A stretch of DNA of 64,000 bases from Nakamurella aerolata (lineage in GTDB: Bacteria; Actinomycetota; Actinomycetes; Mycobacteriales; Nakamurellaceae): positions 62,001 to 126,000 of the forward strand of contig NZ_JABEND010000007.1 of the NCBI RefSeq assembly GCF_013002705.1, in the 5' to 3' direction. This document shows positions 1 to 9,585 of the stretch, piece after piece. The notes below the pieces were generated by a model. That model saw only the letters and a program-made list of their open reading frames with translations, did not search any database and was not told where the DNA came from. The first letter of the stretch is position 1. The number at the start of each line of letters is the position of its first letter. A program made the translations under genes and the position numbers.

Positions 1-318
1 CCCGAGCGTCAACCGGTGCCGCGCGAACGAGCCGGCATACCGCGCGACCAGTTGCTGCTGCCCCACCGACGCGGCTGCCTGCTGGGTCGCGAGATCCCTT
101 GGGCGCCGGCGCAATCCGAGCGGCGCCAACCCCGCGGCGATCGCCCCGGACGACACCAGCACCACCTGGGTGCCGGACAACCGACGGGAGGCGACCGCGT
201 CGACCAGGGCATCCAGCCGCGCCGGGTCCAGCCCGCCGGCGGCGGTGGTCAACGACGACGACCCGACCTTGACCACCAATCGGCGGGCGGCGCCGACCGC
301 CTCTCTGGCCCGGCTCAC
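1..318 (-). CDS. proB: Glutamate 5-kinase, N-terminal part (cut by window edge)
   Basis: First enzyme of proline synthesis: phosphorylates glutamate to glutamyl 5-phosphate in the cytoplasm. The 106 visible residues carry the amino-acid-kinase start VVKVGSSSLTT and the family motif VLVSSGAIAAG, followed by a GQQQLV segment as in other ProB proteins. The start is GTG at 318; an in-frame TGA at 327-325 excludes anything further upstream. It lies 63 bases after obg on the same strand, the common obg-proB order, so it is probably the last or next gene of the rplU-rpmA-obg operon. The C-terminal two thirds, including any PUA domain, is outside the window. Confidence 0.9.
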   Translation of the reverse strand, partial: MSRAREAVGAARRLVVKVGSSSLTTAAGGLDPARLDALVDAVASRRLSGTQVVLVSSGAIAAGLAPLGLRRRPRDLATQQAAASVGQQQLVARYAGSFARHRLTLG

Positions 319-381
319 CGCCGATCACCGTCGCCGACCGAAACCCGTTGGCTGGAGAAGGGTCTCACCGAGTGCTCGCCG

Positions 382-1905
382 TCACCGTTCGGGCTCGCTG
401 TCGCTCACCTGCGCCGTATCGGCGCCGCTGCCGTAGCTGTCGTCCCATTCGTGATCCTCCACCGGCAGCCCGCGGCGCAACCGGTGCATGGCTTTGCGCT
501 CGGCCGCGCCCACCCGCTGGTTGTTGTGCAGCCGCTCGTCGGTGCCCCTGCTGCCCAGCGGCGTGCCGGCGGTGCCGTCGGAGGCATCGATACCCATCGG
601 CGTCATCGGCTCGAAGTCGAAGGTGACATCGCCGATGGTGACGGCCGCACCCGGAACCGCGCCCTGCTTGGCCAGCTCGTCCTCGACGCCGAGCCGGTAC
701 AGCCGATCCGCCAGGTAGCCAACGGCTTCCTCGTTGGTGAAGTCGGTCTGCCTGATCCAGCGTTCCGGTCGGGTACCCCTGACCACGAAGCCGCCGTCGA
801 CCTCGGGATCGGGTCGCACCGTGAACTGCGCCTCGTCAACCGCCTTGGGCCGCACCACGATCCGGGCCGGCTGCGCGGCCGGACGCCGCTCCCGATCGGC
901 CGCCACCAGCTCGGCCAGCGCAAATCGCAAGGGCCGCAACCCCTCGTGGGTGGCGGTGGACACCTCGAACACCGGGTAGCCGGCCGCTTCGAGGTCGGGA
1001 CGGACCAGCTCGGCCAGTTCCTTGGCCTCGGGCACGTCCATCTTGTTGAGCACCACCAGCCGCGGCTTGTCGGCCAGATCGCCGGCCAACGACGGGGTGT
1101 ACTGCGCCAGTTCACTTTCCAGCGCTTCGATGTCGCTGAGCGGGTCGCGCCCTGGTTCGTAGGTGGCGCAGTCGACCACATGGCACAACACCGAGCAACG
1201 TTCGATGTGCCGCAGGAACTCAAGGCCAAGCCCCTTGCCCTGGCTGGCGCCGGGGATCAGACCGGGGACGTCGGCGATGGTGAACGTCTCGTCGCCGGCC
1301 TCCACCACTCCCAGATTGGGCTGCAGGGTGGTGAACGGGTAGTCGGCGATCTTCGGCTTGGCGGCCGACAACACTGACACCAGCGACGATTTGCCGGCGC
1401 TGGGAAAGCCGACGAGACCGACGTCGGCGACCGACTTGAGCTCAAGGGTCAGCTCGGCGTTCTGGCCGGGCTCTCCCAACAGCGCGAACCCGGGGGCCTT
1501 GCGGGCCTTGGACGCCAGTGCGGCGTTGCCGAGACCGCCGCGACCACCGTGTGCGGCAACGTATTCGGTGCCGGCGCCGATCAGATCGGCCACCAGATGT
1601 CCGCCGGCGTCCAGCACCACGGTGCCGTCCGGCACCTTCAACACCAGATCGGCGCCGGCGGCGCCGTCCTTGTTGTCGCCCTGGCCGGGCTTGCCGCTGC
1701 CGGCCTTGGCGTGCGGGCGGAAGTGGAAGTCGAGCAGGGTGTGCACACCGGGGTCGACGCGCAGGATCACGTCGCCGCCGTTGCCGCCGTTGCCACCGTC
1801 CGGGCCGCCGAGCGGCTTGAACTTCTCCCGATGGACGCTGGCGCAGCCGCGACCACCATCACCGGCCTGCAGGTGCAGGACGGCGCGGTCAACGAATCTG
1901 GCCAT
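382..1905 (-). CDS. obg: Obg family GTPase
   Basis: Essential ribosome-associated GTPase linked to 50S assembly and stringent-response control. The 507 residues show the glycine-rich Obg fold (residues 1 to about 159, [12 protein letters not shown]), then the G domain with G1 GFPSAGKSS (166-174), the switch segment with [20 protein letters not shown], and NKMD as G4. A C-terminal OCT domain follows ([19 protein letters not shown]), then a non-conserved acidic tail of about 60 residues, so it is longer than the roughly 430-480 usual for the family. It follows rpmA and rplU in the conserved order; a strong hairpin sits in the 137-base gap before it. Confidence 0.97.
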   Translation of the reverse strand: MARFVDRAVLHLQAGDGGRGCASVHREKFKPLGGPDGGNGGNGGDVILRVDPGVHTLLDFHFRPHAKAGSGKPGQGDNKDGAAGADLVLKVPDGTVVLDAGGHLVADLIGAGTEYVAAHGGRGGLGNAALASKARKAPGFALLGEPGQNAELTLELKSVADVGLVGFPSAGKSSLVSVLSAAKPKIADYPFTTLQPNLGVVEAGDETFTIADVPGLIPGASQGKGLGLEFLRHIERCSVLCHVVDCATYEPGRDPLSDIEALESELAQYTPSLAGDLADKPRLVVLNKMDVPEAKELAELVRPDLEAAGYPVFEVSTATHEGLRPLRFALAELVAADRERRPAAQPARIVVRPKAVDEAQFTVRPDPEVDGGFVVRGTRPERWIRQTDFTNEEAVGYLADRLYRLGVEDELAKQGAVPGAAVTIGDVTFDFEPMTPMGIDASDGTAGTPLGSRGTDERLHNNQRVGAAERKAMHRLRRGLPVEDHEWDDSYGSGADTAQVSDSEPER

Positions 1906-1956
1906 CTGAGTTCCTTCGGTTGCCGGCAGCTGTTCAAGGTGCCGTGGCTGTCAACG

Positions 1957-1996
1957 CCAGCAGGGGCGGACCGGAGTTCCGGCCCGCCCCTGCTGG
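1957..1996 (-). terminator. Hairpin between rpmA and obg
   Basis: The arms CCAGCAGGGGCG (1957-1968) and CGCCCCTGCTGG (1985-1996) are perfectly complementary, and further pairing continues inward after one mismatch. It begins 47 bases after the rpmA stop on the minus strand. There is no U-tract, so it may act as a partial terminator or processing site that lowers obg expression relative to the ribosomal proteins, rather than as a full stop. Confidence 0.55.
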
Positions 1997-2042
1997 TGGC
2001 TGATGGTGTGCTGCGTGGCTGTTGGTGCTGCTGCCGTCGAGC

Positions 2043-2327
2043 TCAGACCTGGGCGGGCTGAGCCTGCGGAGCAGCATCCGCGGCCACAATGTTCACGGTC
2101 TTGCGACCGCGCTTGGTGCCGAACTCGACGGCGCCGGGGATCAGCGCGAACAGGGTGTCGTCCTTGCCGCGGCCGACGCCGGCACCAGGGTGGAACTTGG
2201 TGCCGCGCTGGCGAACCAGGATCTCGCCGGCCGAGACGACCTGCCCGCCGAAGCGCTTGACGCCCAGGTACTGCGCGTTGGAGTCGCGCCCGTTACGGGA
2301 GCTGGAGGCGCCCTTCTTGTGTGCCAT
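2043..2327 (-). CDS. rpmA: 50S ribosomal protein L27
   Basis: Large-subunit ribosomal protein whose N-terminal arm reaches the peptidyl-transferase centre. The 94 residues begin [17 protein letters not shown] with no leading extension, so no N-terminal processing is needed, and contain the family stretch [21 protein letters not shown] and [18 protein letters not shown] short Ala/Gln-rich tail ([10 protein letters not shown]) extends the C-terminus. It lies 35 bases after rplU and is co-directional with obg and proB. Identification is secure. Confidence 0.98.
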   Translation of the reverse strand: MAHKKGASSSRNGRDSNAQYLGVKRFGGQVVSAGEILVRQRGTKFHPGAGVGRGKDDTLFALIPGAVEFGTKRGRKTVNIVAADAAPQAQPAQV

Positions 2328-2362
2328 GACTGTTGTCCTTCAATCCGTTACGGCTGGCCGGG

Positions 2363-2674
2363 TTACTTGACCGAGATGCTCTTGACGCGGACCTTGGTCA
2401 GCTTCTGACGGTGGCCCTGGCGCTTGTGGTAGCCGGTCTTGTTCTTGAACTTGTGGATGACGATCTTCGGGCCCTTGGTCTGCTCGACCACCTCGCCGGC
2501 GACGGCGACCTTGGCCAGATCGGCTGCCGCCGAGGTGACGGACGAGCCGTCGACCAGCAGCACCGGGGCGAGCTCGACAGCGCCGCCGACCTCGGCCGGG
2601 AGCTTCTCGACCTCGATGACGTCACCTTCGGCGACCTTGTACTGCTTGCCGCCGGTGGAGATGATCGCGTACAT
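2363..2674 (-). CDS. rplU: 50S ribosomal protein L21
   Basis: Large-subunit protein that binds 23S rRNA. The 103 residues start [14 protein letters not shown], the canonical L21 start, and end in the conserved basic segment [13 protein letters not shown]. The frame stays open upstream to a TTG at 2755, but family length and the MYAI start support 2674. It is the first gene of rplU-rpmA-obg-proB; the promoter must lie in the gap upstream (2675-2860). That gap holds a short direct repeat of ATCCGTTGAG near 2700. Confidence 0.97.
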   Translation of the reverse strand: MYAIISTGGKQYKVAEGDVIEVEKLPAEVGGAVELAPVLLVDGSSVTSAAADLAKVAVAGEVVEQTKGPKIVIHKFKNKTGYHKRQGHRQKLTKVRVKSISVK

Positions 2675-2843
2675 CGGGTTGGGCCTTCCGTTGTGAATCC
2701 GTTGAGTTGAATCCGTTGAGCTTGTGTTGCTGGTCTGTCGGTGACGCCTCGGCAAGCCGCCTGGCCACCGCCTGCTGGTTTGCCGGCCGCCGGGCGCCTG
2801 GGCGGGGCACGAGGTACCAGGGCGTTGCTACCGGCCTGGGCAC

Positions 2844-2878
2844 CGAAGACAGACAACAGCCCGCCGCACGTGCGGCGG
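2844..2878 (-). terminator. Intrinsic terminator after the glycosyltransferase gene
   Basis: A perfect 18-base palindrome (2861-2878, core GCCGCACGTGCGGC) is followed on the minus strand by the U-rich run GCTGTTGTCTGTCTTC. It lies about 90 bases after the stop of the glycosyltransferase gene and before rplU, separating the two transcription units. Confidence 0.6.
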
Positions 2879-2968
2879 ACCGGTTCTCAAGCATACGCCA
2901 GGTGCCCTGGCGTGGCCAAACCGCGCGGCCGCTCGGGTTGCCGGTGCGCCTCGGTCGTCTGTGCCGGC

Positions 2969-4561
2969 TCAGTCCTGCGGCTTGGCCGGGCGCCCTGCAG
3001 GGGTGAGCCTTGCCACGAACTGGTAGCCGAACAGCGTCGGCCGCAGCCGCACAAGCCCGCGGTCGATGGCCGAGGCGACCCGGCCCACCGGCCCCGGCTT
3101 GGCCTCGCTCACCACCGAGAACGGCAGACCCGAGTAGTTCAGCTCGACCAGCTTCAGCCCGGCCCTGTCGAACAGCCGGCGCAACCCGCGGCGCATGAAG
3201 AACCGCAGGTGGGTAGCGTCCAGGATGCCGCGGCGGTCGTAGTCGAACAGGCCGAGCGCGACCCGGCCGCGGGAGTACCAGTGCCCGAAGTTGGGGGTGG
3301 AGATGATGACCTCGCCGCCCGGCCGCACCACCTGCGCCATCTCCGACAGCAGCTGCTGCGGGTCGCTGACGTGCTCGATGACGTCGGCGGCGACCACCAC
3401 GTCGTAGCCGGTGCCCACCTGGTCGACGAGGCCCTTCTCCAGATCGGCCAGCACGAACTCGGCGACCGTGTCGCGCACCCCTGGGATCTCCACCACGTCG
3501 AGCCCGGTGACCTTGTGCCCGGCCTCGGTGATCAGCTTGGAGAGCTGGCCGCCTGAGCAGCCGACGTCGAGCACCCGCGACGGCGGCAGCTCACCGAACA
3601 TCGCGGTGATGATCTTGTGGGAGCTGCCCTCGCTCTCTTTGAGGCCGTACTCGGCGTCGGTGGGCACCCAGCTGTTGGTGCCGAAGCCGGCCTTGGTGAG
3701 CCGATAGCTGACCACGTCCTTGATGACGTCCCTTGCGTACTTCACGCCGTTGACGTAGCAGATCTCGTCGCCGTAGTAGGTGGGGATGGGGATCTCGACG
3801 ATCCGGGCGCCGGTGGCGACCAGCTGCACGATGATCTGGGTGTCGAAGTCGAAATCGTTGGTGTTCTGCTGGATCGGCAGGTCTTTGAGCACCGACACCC
3901 GGTAGGCCCGGTAACCGGAGTGGAACTCGGTGAGATCCGAGCCGAGCAGCTTGTTCTCGGCGGTGGTGAGAATGCGGTTGCCGACGTACTTGTACAGCGG
4001 CATGCCGCCCTCGCGGGCCGCACCCTTGCGCATCATCCTTGAGCCGAACACCGCGTCGGCCTCGTCGTCCAGCAGCGGCTGCACCATCTCACCGAGGCAC
4101 TCCGGGGCGTACTGGCCGTCGCCGTGCAGCAGCACAACGATGTCGAGACCGTGCTCGATGGCCGCCGCGTAGCCGGCCTTCTGGTTGCCGCCGTAGCCGA
4201 GGTTGTCCAGGTGCTTGACAACGACGGTCTTGGTCTCCGGGTGCGAGTCGCGCCACTTCCTGGCCACGTCGAGGGTGGCGTCCTTGCTGGCGTCGTCGAA
4301 GATCATGATCTCCGCGAGCCGGGCGCGGACGTCTTCCGGAATGCGGTCGAGGGTCTCGGCCAGCGTGGTCTCTGCGTTGTAGGCGACCACCAGCACACCG
4401 ATGCGCGGGGTGGGCTTGACGGTGGGTGCCGGCCGGTCGGCGGGCTCAGCTGCTGCCGGTGACGCGGTTCCTGACGGTGACGCGGTTCCTGACGGTGACG
4501 CGGGGGTGTCCGCGGGAGCTGCCGGGGTGGTCGGCGCCGCCGGGGTCACAGACTGACTCAT
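2969..4561 (-). CDS. Glycosyltransferase family 2 / methyltransferase fusion
   Basis: Predicted bifunctional cytoplasmic protein of 530 residues. After a Pro/Ala/Thr/Ser-rich N-terminus of about 50 residues comes a GT-A glycosyltransferase of the dolichyl-phosphate-sugar synthase type (GVLVVAYNAETTLAETLDRI, FDDASKDAT, the metal-site-like HGDGQYAPE, then FHSGYRAYRV). The C-terminal half is a class I SAM methyltransferase (VLDVGCSGGQLSKLI, later ADVIEHVSDP). The ATG at 4561 is preferred because residues upstream of it look non-coding. The divergent neighbour is a multi-pass protein of the flippase-like type, so the pair may make and move a polyprenyl-linked sugar. The substrate is unknown. Confidence 0.85.
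   Translation of the reverse strand: MSQSVTPAAPTTPAAPADTPASPSGTASPSGTASPAAAEPADRPAPTVKPTPRIGVLVVAYNAETTLAETLDRIPEDVRARLAEIMIFDDASKDATLDVARKWRDSHPETKTVVVKHLDNLGYGGNQKAGYAAAIEHGLDIVVLLHGDGQYAPECLGEMVQPLLDDEADAVFGSRMMRKGAAREGGMPLYKYVGNRILTTAENKLLGSDLTEFHSGYRAYRVSVLKDLPIQQNTNDFDFDTQIIVQLVATGARIVEIPIPTYYGDEICYVNGVKYARDVIKDVVSYRLTKAGFGTNSWVPTDAEYGLKESEGSSHKIITAMFGELPPSRVLDVGCSGGQLSKLITEAGHKVTGLDVVEIPGVRDTVAEFVLADLEKGLVDQVGTGYDVVVAADVIEHVSDPQQLLSEMAQVVRPGGEVIISTPNFGHWYSRGRVALGLFDYDRRGILDATHLRFFMRRGLRRLFDRAGLKLVELNYSGLPFSVVSEAKPGPVGRVASAIDRGLVRLRPTLFGYQFVARLTPAGRPAKPQD
4457..4502. repeat. 18-bp tandem repeat inside the glycosyltransferase N-terminus
   Basis: About 2.5 copies of CGGTGACGCGGTTCCTGA. 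On the coding strand it makes the peptide repeat PSGTAS within the disordered N-terminal segment. The period is a multiple of three, so copy-number change would preserve frame. Confidence 0.8.
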
Positions 4562-4829
4562 ACATTTCACGCTAGCAGCGCGCGAGCGGCAGCTCTGCCG
4601 CCCGGCGGCCTCGTGATCGCGTAGCGTGACCTGGGTTTGCCCGGCGCCGGCGACGGTGGCCCCAACTGCGGACAACCGCCCCACAACAGCACGCATGCTG
4701 GTGTCGGGTCGGTTTTACCGGCCGACGTCTCGGGTGCGGGCCGTCGGGAGCGACCAATGACATACGGCACATTGGTAACCAGCACATCGGTAGGGCAGCA
4801 CCTGGGTAGCAGCGCATCGGGACCGCGCG

Positions 4830-5870
4830 TTGCTGGAGCGAGTCGGAACGGCGATCGGACGGGAAGGACGGCGGTTGGTGACCGGGCAACGGCAAGTGCA
4901 ACAGCCGCAGCAGCACCACACCCGGCGGTTGCTGCATCGACTGCTCACCGCCGCCGGCAGCCCCTGGGTACGAATCGGCTTTCTGGTGGCCGCTGTCGCC
5001 CTTGCCGTTTACGCCGTCGGTAGCCGCTGGGACGACGTTTCCGCCGACCTGCAACGCATCGGCTGGGGCAGCGCACTGCTGTCGTTGGTGCCGATGGTGG
5101 CCGGCCTCGGCACCGGCATGCTGTCCTGGCGGTCGGTACTGGCCGGGCTGGGATCGCCACTGCCGCTTCGAGTTTCGGCGCAGATCTACTTTCTCGGTCA
5201 GCTCGGCAAGTACCTGCCGGGCGCGGTGTGGCCGGTGGTCAGCCAGATGGAGTTGGGCAGCGACCACGACGTGCCGCGCCGCCGCTCGGTTGCGGCGCTG
5301 CTGATCGCCGTGCTGGTGAGTCTGGCCACCGGGTTGGTGGTGGGCGGGCTGATCGCGGCGATTCGACTGGGCGGACGGCACGGCTGGCTGTGGCTGCTGC
5401 CCGCCGCCGGGCTGGCGATCGGGGTGCTCATCCTGCCCCCGGTACTGCTGGCACTGCTGCGCCGGCTGCCGAAGGTGACATTCGAGGGCAACTTCGGCTG
5501 GGAACCGCTGCTGCGGGCACTGGCCTGGAGCACGCTCGGCTGGGGGCTGTACGGGCTGCATGCCGCGGTGCTCGGCGCCGCCGCCGACGACAGCTCGATC
5601 GGCCGCACCCTGCTGCTGTCCATCGGCGCCTACGCGGTGGCCTGGTGCGCGGGCATGGTGGCGTTCCTGCTGCCGGCCGGGGCGGGCGCTCGGGACGGCG
5701 TCTTGGTGCTGATCCTGTCATCGGCCACCACATCCAGCGCCGCCATCGCCGTCGCGGTGGTGTCCCGAGTGGTCACCACCGTCGCCGATCTGGGGCTGGC
5801 CGGCTGGGCGGCCGCCTACACCGCCAGCCATCGGCCGAACCGGCAACCGAGATCACCCGCCGCCGACTGA
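4830..5870 (+). CDS. Flippase-like multi-pass membrane protein (lysyl-PG synthase TM / AglD type)
   Basis: Integral membrane protein of up to 346 residues with about eight hydrophobic segments (for example VRIGFLVAAVALAVYAVGS and SVAALLIAVLVSLATGLVV). The sequence QIYFLGQLGKYLPGAVWPV resembles the conserved GKY-P-G segment of the UPF0104/lysylphosphatidylglycerol-synthase transmembrane family, often encoded beside polyprenol-phosphate glycosyltransferases. No catalytic MprF-like domain is present. The TTG at 4830 is the longest start; a GTG at 4878 preceded by GGAAGG at some distance is also possible. It is divergent from the glycosyltransferase gene. Transport of a lipid-linked sugar is an inference. 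Confidence 0.75.
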   Translation: MLERVGTAIGREGRRLVTGQRQVQQPQQHHTRRLLHRLLTAAGSPWVRIGFLVAAVALAVYAVGSRWDDVSADLQRIGWGSALLSLVPMVAGLGTGMLSWRSVLAGLGSPLPLRVSAQIYFLGQLGKYLPGAVWPVVSQMELGSDHDVPRRRSVAALLIAVLVSLATGLVVGGLIAAIRLGGRHGWLWLLPAAGLAIGVLILPPVLLALLRRLPKVTFEGNFGWEPLLRALAWSTLGWGLYGLHAAVLGAAADDSSIGRTLLLSIGAYAVAWCAGMVAFLLPAGAGARDGVLVLILSSATTSSAAIAVAVVSRVVTTVADLGLAGWAAAYTASHRPNRQPRSPAAD

Positions 5871-5943
5871 ACCTCCGCGCTACCTGGCCGGCGGCCGCGC
5901 TGCGCGGGTCAGCCGGGGCGTGGTCGCCGGGCGTGGGTGAGCC

Positions 5944-5988
5944 GGGCGCTGGTCAGTCGGGCGCTGGTCAGTCGGGCGCTGGTCAGTC
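5944..5988. repeat. 15-bp tandem repeat containing the rne stop codon
   Basis: Three exact copies of GGGCGCTGGTCAGTC. The last copy contains the RNase E stop codon (TGA at 5985-5983 on the minus strand), and a degenerate copy lies just left of the array. No gene is read through it. Confidence 0.85.
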
Positions 5989-8900
5989 GGTGGAGCCCGC
6001 CGTGGACGAGGCATGCACCGGATCGGCCGGTCCGGCCGCCCTCGTGGCCGCGCGGCGACGGCGCTTGGGTCGCGGCGCCGCAGCGTTGTCGCCAACAGCG
6101 TTGCTGTCGCGAGCAGCGTTGTCCGCCGCACCGTTGGCCACCGCACCGCCCTCCACAGTCCCGTTCTGCACAGTCCCGTTCTCCGCGGCTCGGTGCTCCC
6201 CCGCCGTGTTACCCGCCGCGGCTGCGGTCGACGCGCCGGTGACGGCGGCCACCACTTCGCGCACCTCGGCACTGACCTCTGCGGGGTCGCTGACCTGTTC
6301 GCTGGCTTCGGTCAGCCGCTCGCTGATCACCGCGGGATCGTCCGGAGCTTCGGCCGACGTCGAACCGGCCCCGGCCGCCGTCACCGCAGCGGCCTCCTCG
6401 AGGGTGGGCAACTCGTCAAGGGTGCGCACCGGGGCGCCGGGACGCAGCGGCGGTTTCGGGCCGCGCGGATCGGCGCGCACCGAGGTGATCCGCAGCGGCT
6501 CGACGTCGTCGGTCTCCGCGGAACTCGAGGCATCGGCGTTGCCGCGGTCGGCCTTGGTGTTGCGCCGCTCCCTGCGCTTCTTACCCGGCTTGTTATCGCC
6601 GGCCGGTTCGTGGTCGTGGTCCTCAGGGGCGTCCAGCAGCACGATGCCGCGGCCGTGGCAGTGCTCGCAGGGCTGCGAGAACGCTTCTACCAGACCGGTT
6701 CCCATGCGTTTGCGGGTCATCTGCACAAGGCCGAGCGATGTCACCTCGGCCACCTGGTGCCTGGTGCGGTCGCGGCCGAGGCATTCGGTGAGCCGGCGCA
6801 GCACCAGATCCCGGTTCGACTCCAGCACCATGTCGATGAAGTCGACAACGATGATGCCGCCGATGTCCCGCAGCCGCAGCTGCCTGACGATCTCCTCTGC
6901 CGCCTCCAGGTTGTTCTTGGTGACGGTCTCCTCGAGGTTGCCGCCGGAACCGGTGTACTTGCCGGTGTTGACGTCGATCACCGTCATCGCTTCGGTGCGG
7001 TCGATCACCAGCGACCCACCGGAGGGCAGATGAACCTTGCGCTCCAACGCTTTTGCGATCTGCTCGTCGATCCGATAGGCGGTGAACACATCGACGGCAC
7101 CGTTGTTCTTGGCGGCGTCCGACTTCTTGCCGCGGCCACGCTTGCCGGTCTTGGCCGGTGCCGGCGCCTGCTCAGGATCGAACTTGCTGACCCGGTCGGC
7201 CAGTTCAGGGGCCACCTGCTGCACGTAACCGCTGACGGCCTGATAGGCGCTGTCACCGTCGATCACCAGTGCGGCGATGTCGGAGTTGAACAGATCGCGG
7301 ACCACCTTGATCAGGGTGTCCGGCTCAGCCGAAAGCTGCTGCGGCGCCGAGGCTTTGCTGCCACCGTCGGCGGCCTGCTTGATCTGTTCCCACTGGTTCT
7401 TCAACCGCTCGACGTCCGATGCCAGCTCGGACTCCGGTACTCCCTCGGCCGCGGTGCGGATGATCACCCCGGCATCGTCGGGGACGATCTTGTCGAGAAT
7501 CTTCTTGAGCCGCTTGCGCTCGGTGTCGGGCAGTTTCCGGGAGATGCCGGTGGCTCCGCCGCCGGGCACGTACACCAAAAAGCGTCCAGGCAAAGAGATC
7601 TGCGTTGTCAGCCGGGCACCCTTGTGCCCCACAGGGTCCTTGGACACCTGCACCAGCACGATGTCGCCGGAGTTCAGTGCTGTCTCGATCCGGCGGGCCT
7701 TGCCGGACAGGCCGGTGGCGTCCCAGTTGACCTCGCCGGCGTAGAGCACGGCGTTGCGGCCGCGTCCGATGTCGATGAACGCGGCCTCCATGCTGGGCAG
7801 CACGTTCTGCACCTTGCCCAGATAGATGTTGCCGATCATCGACTCGGAGCCGGCCTGGGAGACGAAGTGCTCGACCAGGACGTCGTCCTCCAGCAGCGCC
7901 ACCTGGGCGAGGCCAGCGCGCTGGCGCACCGCCATCACCCGGTTGACGGACTCCCGGCGGGCCAGGAACTCGGCCTCCGACAGGATGTGCGGGCGGCGGC
8001 TGCTCTCCCGGGAATCGCGGCGCCGCTGGCGCTTCGCCTCAAGCCGGGTCGAGCCCTTGATGCCCTGCACCTCGTCGTCGGAGCCGGAGGTGTCGCCGCC
8101 GTTGTCCCTGCGGCTGTCCGATCCGTTGGCGGCGCCGGCGTCGTCGCCGGAGCCACCGCCGCGGCGCCGGCGACGCCGGCGGCGGCGGGAGCCCGAGCCG
8201 GTGCCGTCGGTCTCGTCGTCACTGTCGTCGTTGTCGGCGTCCGCCGGGTCGGCGCCGGTGTCGGCCTGCGCAGCGTCTTTGGCGTCTCTGGCGTCTCTGC
8301 CGTCCTTGTCTCCGGCGTCCCTGCCACCAGATCGCCGGCCCTTGTCCGAAGGCTCCCGGTCCGAGCTGCCGGTGTCCTGGCCGGAGTCGGAACGCGATTC
8401 GGAGTCGGCCGCGGCGGCGTCCTGCTGGCCGTCGGCGGCGTCGGTCTCGCCGGATTCGTCGGCGGCACGGCCACGCCCGCGGCGTCCCCGGCGGCGCCGG
8501 CGACGGCCGTCCGACGAGTCACCCTCGTCGCCGGCGGAGTCGGCAGTGCTGGCGCTGTCGGTGCCGGTCGACTGGTCGCCGGAGCCTGACGCGTCGGTCG
8601 CGGAGCTATCCGGTGTCTCGGCGGACGCATCCGCTTGGTCCGGGTCAGCTGCCTTCTTGCCCCGGCGGCCGCGGCCGCGGCGGCCGGTCGGCTTGGCGTC
8701 GTCGGCAGCCGTGCCGCCATCGGCAGTTCCGGCATCCTCCGCTGCGGCATCGTCAACGCTCCCGGCGGCGCTGGTGTCGGCCGGCTCGACCTCGGACGCG
8801 GCGGCGGCCCGGCGCCGGCGGGAGCGGGACGCGGCCGACGCGGGCGCCGGCTCCAGGAACATCGGGCTGGTCCCGGCGCCGCGCGCGGCAGTGTCCGTGC

Positions 8901-9585
8901 CGGTGTCTGTGTCTGTGTCTGGAGCGTCGGCGTCCTGAGCTGCCTGCTGCGCTGCGGGCACGGCGGCACCGAGGCCGGCGCTACCGGATGGCGTCAGCTC
9001 GGCGATCAGCTCGAGGGCGACGGCACGGTCCACCGTCGAGTTGGCAGCCTTGACGGTCACACCGCGATCGGCGAGCGCGCTGATGAGTTCCTTGCTGGAC
9101 AGCCCGGTGCGCTTGGCCAGCTCGTGCACGCGCGGCCGGGCCGGCAGGTCTGCGGCGGGGTCGGCCGCGGAGTTCCCGGCCGGGGCGGCCTCCGGAGCGC
9201 CTTCGGGTGCCGATCCCGGCACGGTGTCGGCGGCCGGCGTCTGCCGGCCGGCCGAGTTCGCGGACCGCTTCTTGGCGCCGCGCCGCGGCTTGTCGGTCGC
9301 GGAGGTGCCGGCTGCTTCGCCGGTCGCCGAGTCGTCGGGCTCCGGCTCGGCCACGGTGTTGGGGGAACCAGTGTTGGTGGACCCGGTGGTGGGAGACCCG
9401 GCGGACCCGGTGCTGGCGGACCCCGATGTGCCGGTGGTGCGGCGGCGGTTGCCGGACGAGCGGCGCCGCGCGCCGGCCGCCGGCTGGGTGGTTGCTGCTT
9501 CGCCCGTTCGCGGTGTTTCCCCGGCGGCGTCGTGCGTTTCGGCGCCGGATGCGCCCGCGGTGTCGTTGGCGTTCTGGTCGGTCAT
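5983..9585 (-). CDS. rne: Ribonuclease E/G family endoribonuclease
   Basis: Single-strand endoribonuclease for mRNA decay and rRNA/tRNA processing. Of 1200 residues, the first 580 are mostly acidic/basic low-complexity sequence with RRRRRR-type blocks. The exception is an IF2_N-like domain at about 145-190 (VHELAKRTGLSSKELISALADRG). The catalytic core follows: S1 domain near 585 (GNIYLGKVQNVLPSMEAAFI), the active-site region DVNTGKYTGSGGNLEETV near 870 with IIVVDFIDM, and the zinc-link CEHCHGRG near 975. A disordered C-terminal arm ends the protein. It is a monocistronic gene with a long upstream gap. Confidence 0.95.
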   Translation of the reverse strand: MTDQNANDTAGASGAETHDAAGETPRTGEAATTQPAAGARRRSSGNRRRTTGTSGSASTGSAGSPTTGSTNTGSPNTVAEPEPDDSATGEAAGTSATDKPRRGAKKRSANSAGRQTPAADTVPGSAPEGAPEAAPAGNSAADPAADLPARPRVHELAKRTGLSSKELISALADRGVTVKAANSTVDRAVALELIAELTPSGSAGLGAAVPAAQQAAQDADAPDTDTDTGTDTAARGAGTSPMFLEPAPASAASRSRRRRAAAASEVEPADTSAAGSVDDAAAEDAGTADGGTAADDAKPTGRRGRGRRGKKAADPDQADASAETPDSSATDASGSGDQSTGTDSASTADSAGDEGDSSDGRRRRRRGRRGRGRAADESGETDAADGQQDAAAADSESRSDSGQDTGSSDREPSDKGRRSGGRDAGDKDGRDARDAKDAAQADTGADPADADNDDSDDETDGTGSGSRRRRRRRRRGGGSGDDAGAANGSDSRRDNGGDTSGSDDEVQGIKGSTRLEAKRQRRRDSRESSRRPHILSEAEFLARRESVNRVMAVRQRAGLAQVALLEDDVLVEHFVSQAGSESMIGNIYLGKVQNVLPSMEAAFIDIGRGRNAVLYAGEVNWDATGLSGKARRIETALNSGDIVLVQVSKDPVGHKGARLTTQISLPGRFLVYVPGGGATGISRKLPDTERKRLKKILDKIVPDDAGVIIRTAAEGVPESELASDVERLKNQWEQIKQAADGGSKASAPQQLSAEPDTLIKVVRDLFNSDIAALVIDGDSAYQAVSGYVQQVAPELADRVSKFDPEQAPAPAKTGKRGRGKKSDAAKNNGAVDVFTAYRIDEQIAKALERKVHLPSGGSLVIDRTEAMTVIDVNTGKYTGSGGNLEETVTKNNLEAAEEIVRQLRLRDIGGIIVVDFIDMVLESNRDLVLRRLTECLGRDRTRHQVAEVTSLGLVQMTRKRMGTGLVEAFSQPCEHCHGRGIVLLDAPEDHDHEPAGDNKPGKKRRERRNTKADRGNADASSSAETDDVEPLRITSVRADPRGPKPPLRPGAPVRTLDELPTLEEAAAVTAAGAGSTSAEAPDDPAVISERLTEASEQVSDPAEVSAEVREVVAAVTGASTAAAAGNTAGEHRAAENGTVQNGTVEGGAVANGAADNAARDSNAVGDNAAAPRPKRRRRAATRAAGPADPVHASSTAGSTD

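Noticed and set aside
16-1377. 453-residue open frame antisense to obg
   Set aside because: Arg/His-rich composition without motifs; it is the shadow of the GC-rich obg and proB genes. Similar long shadows oppose rne, valS, ilvB, leuC and others.
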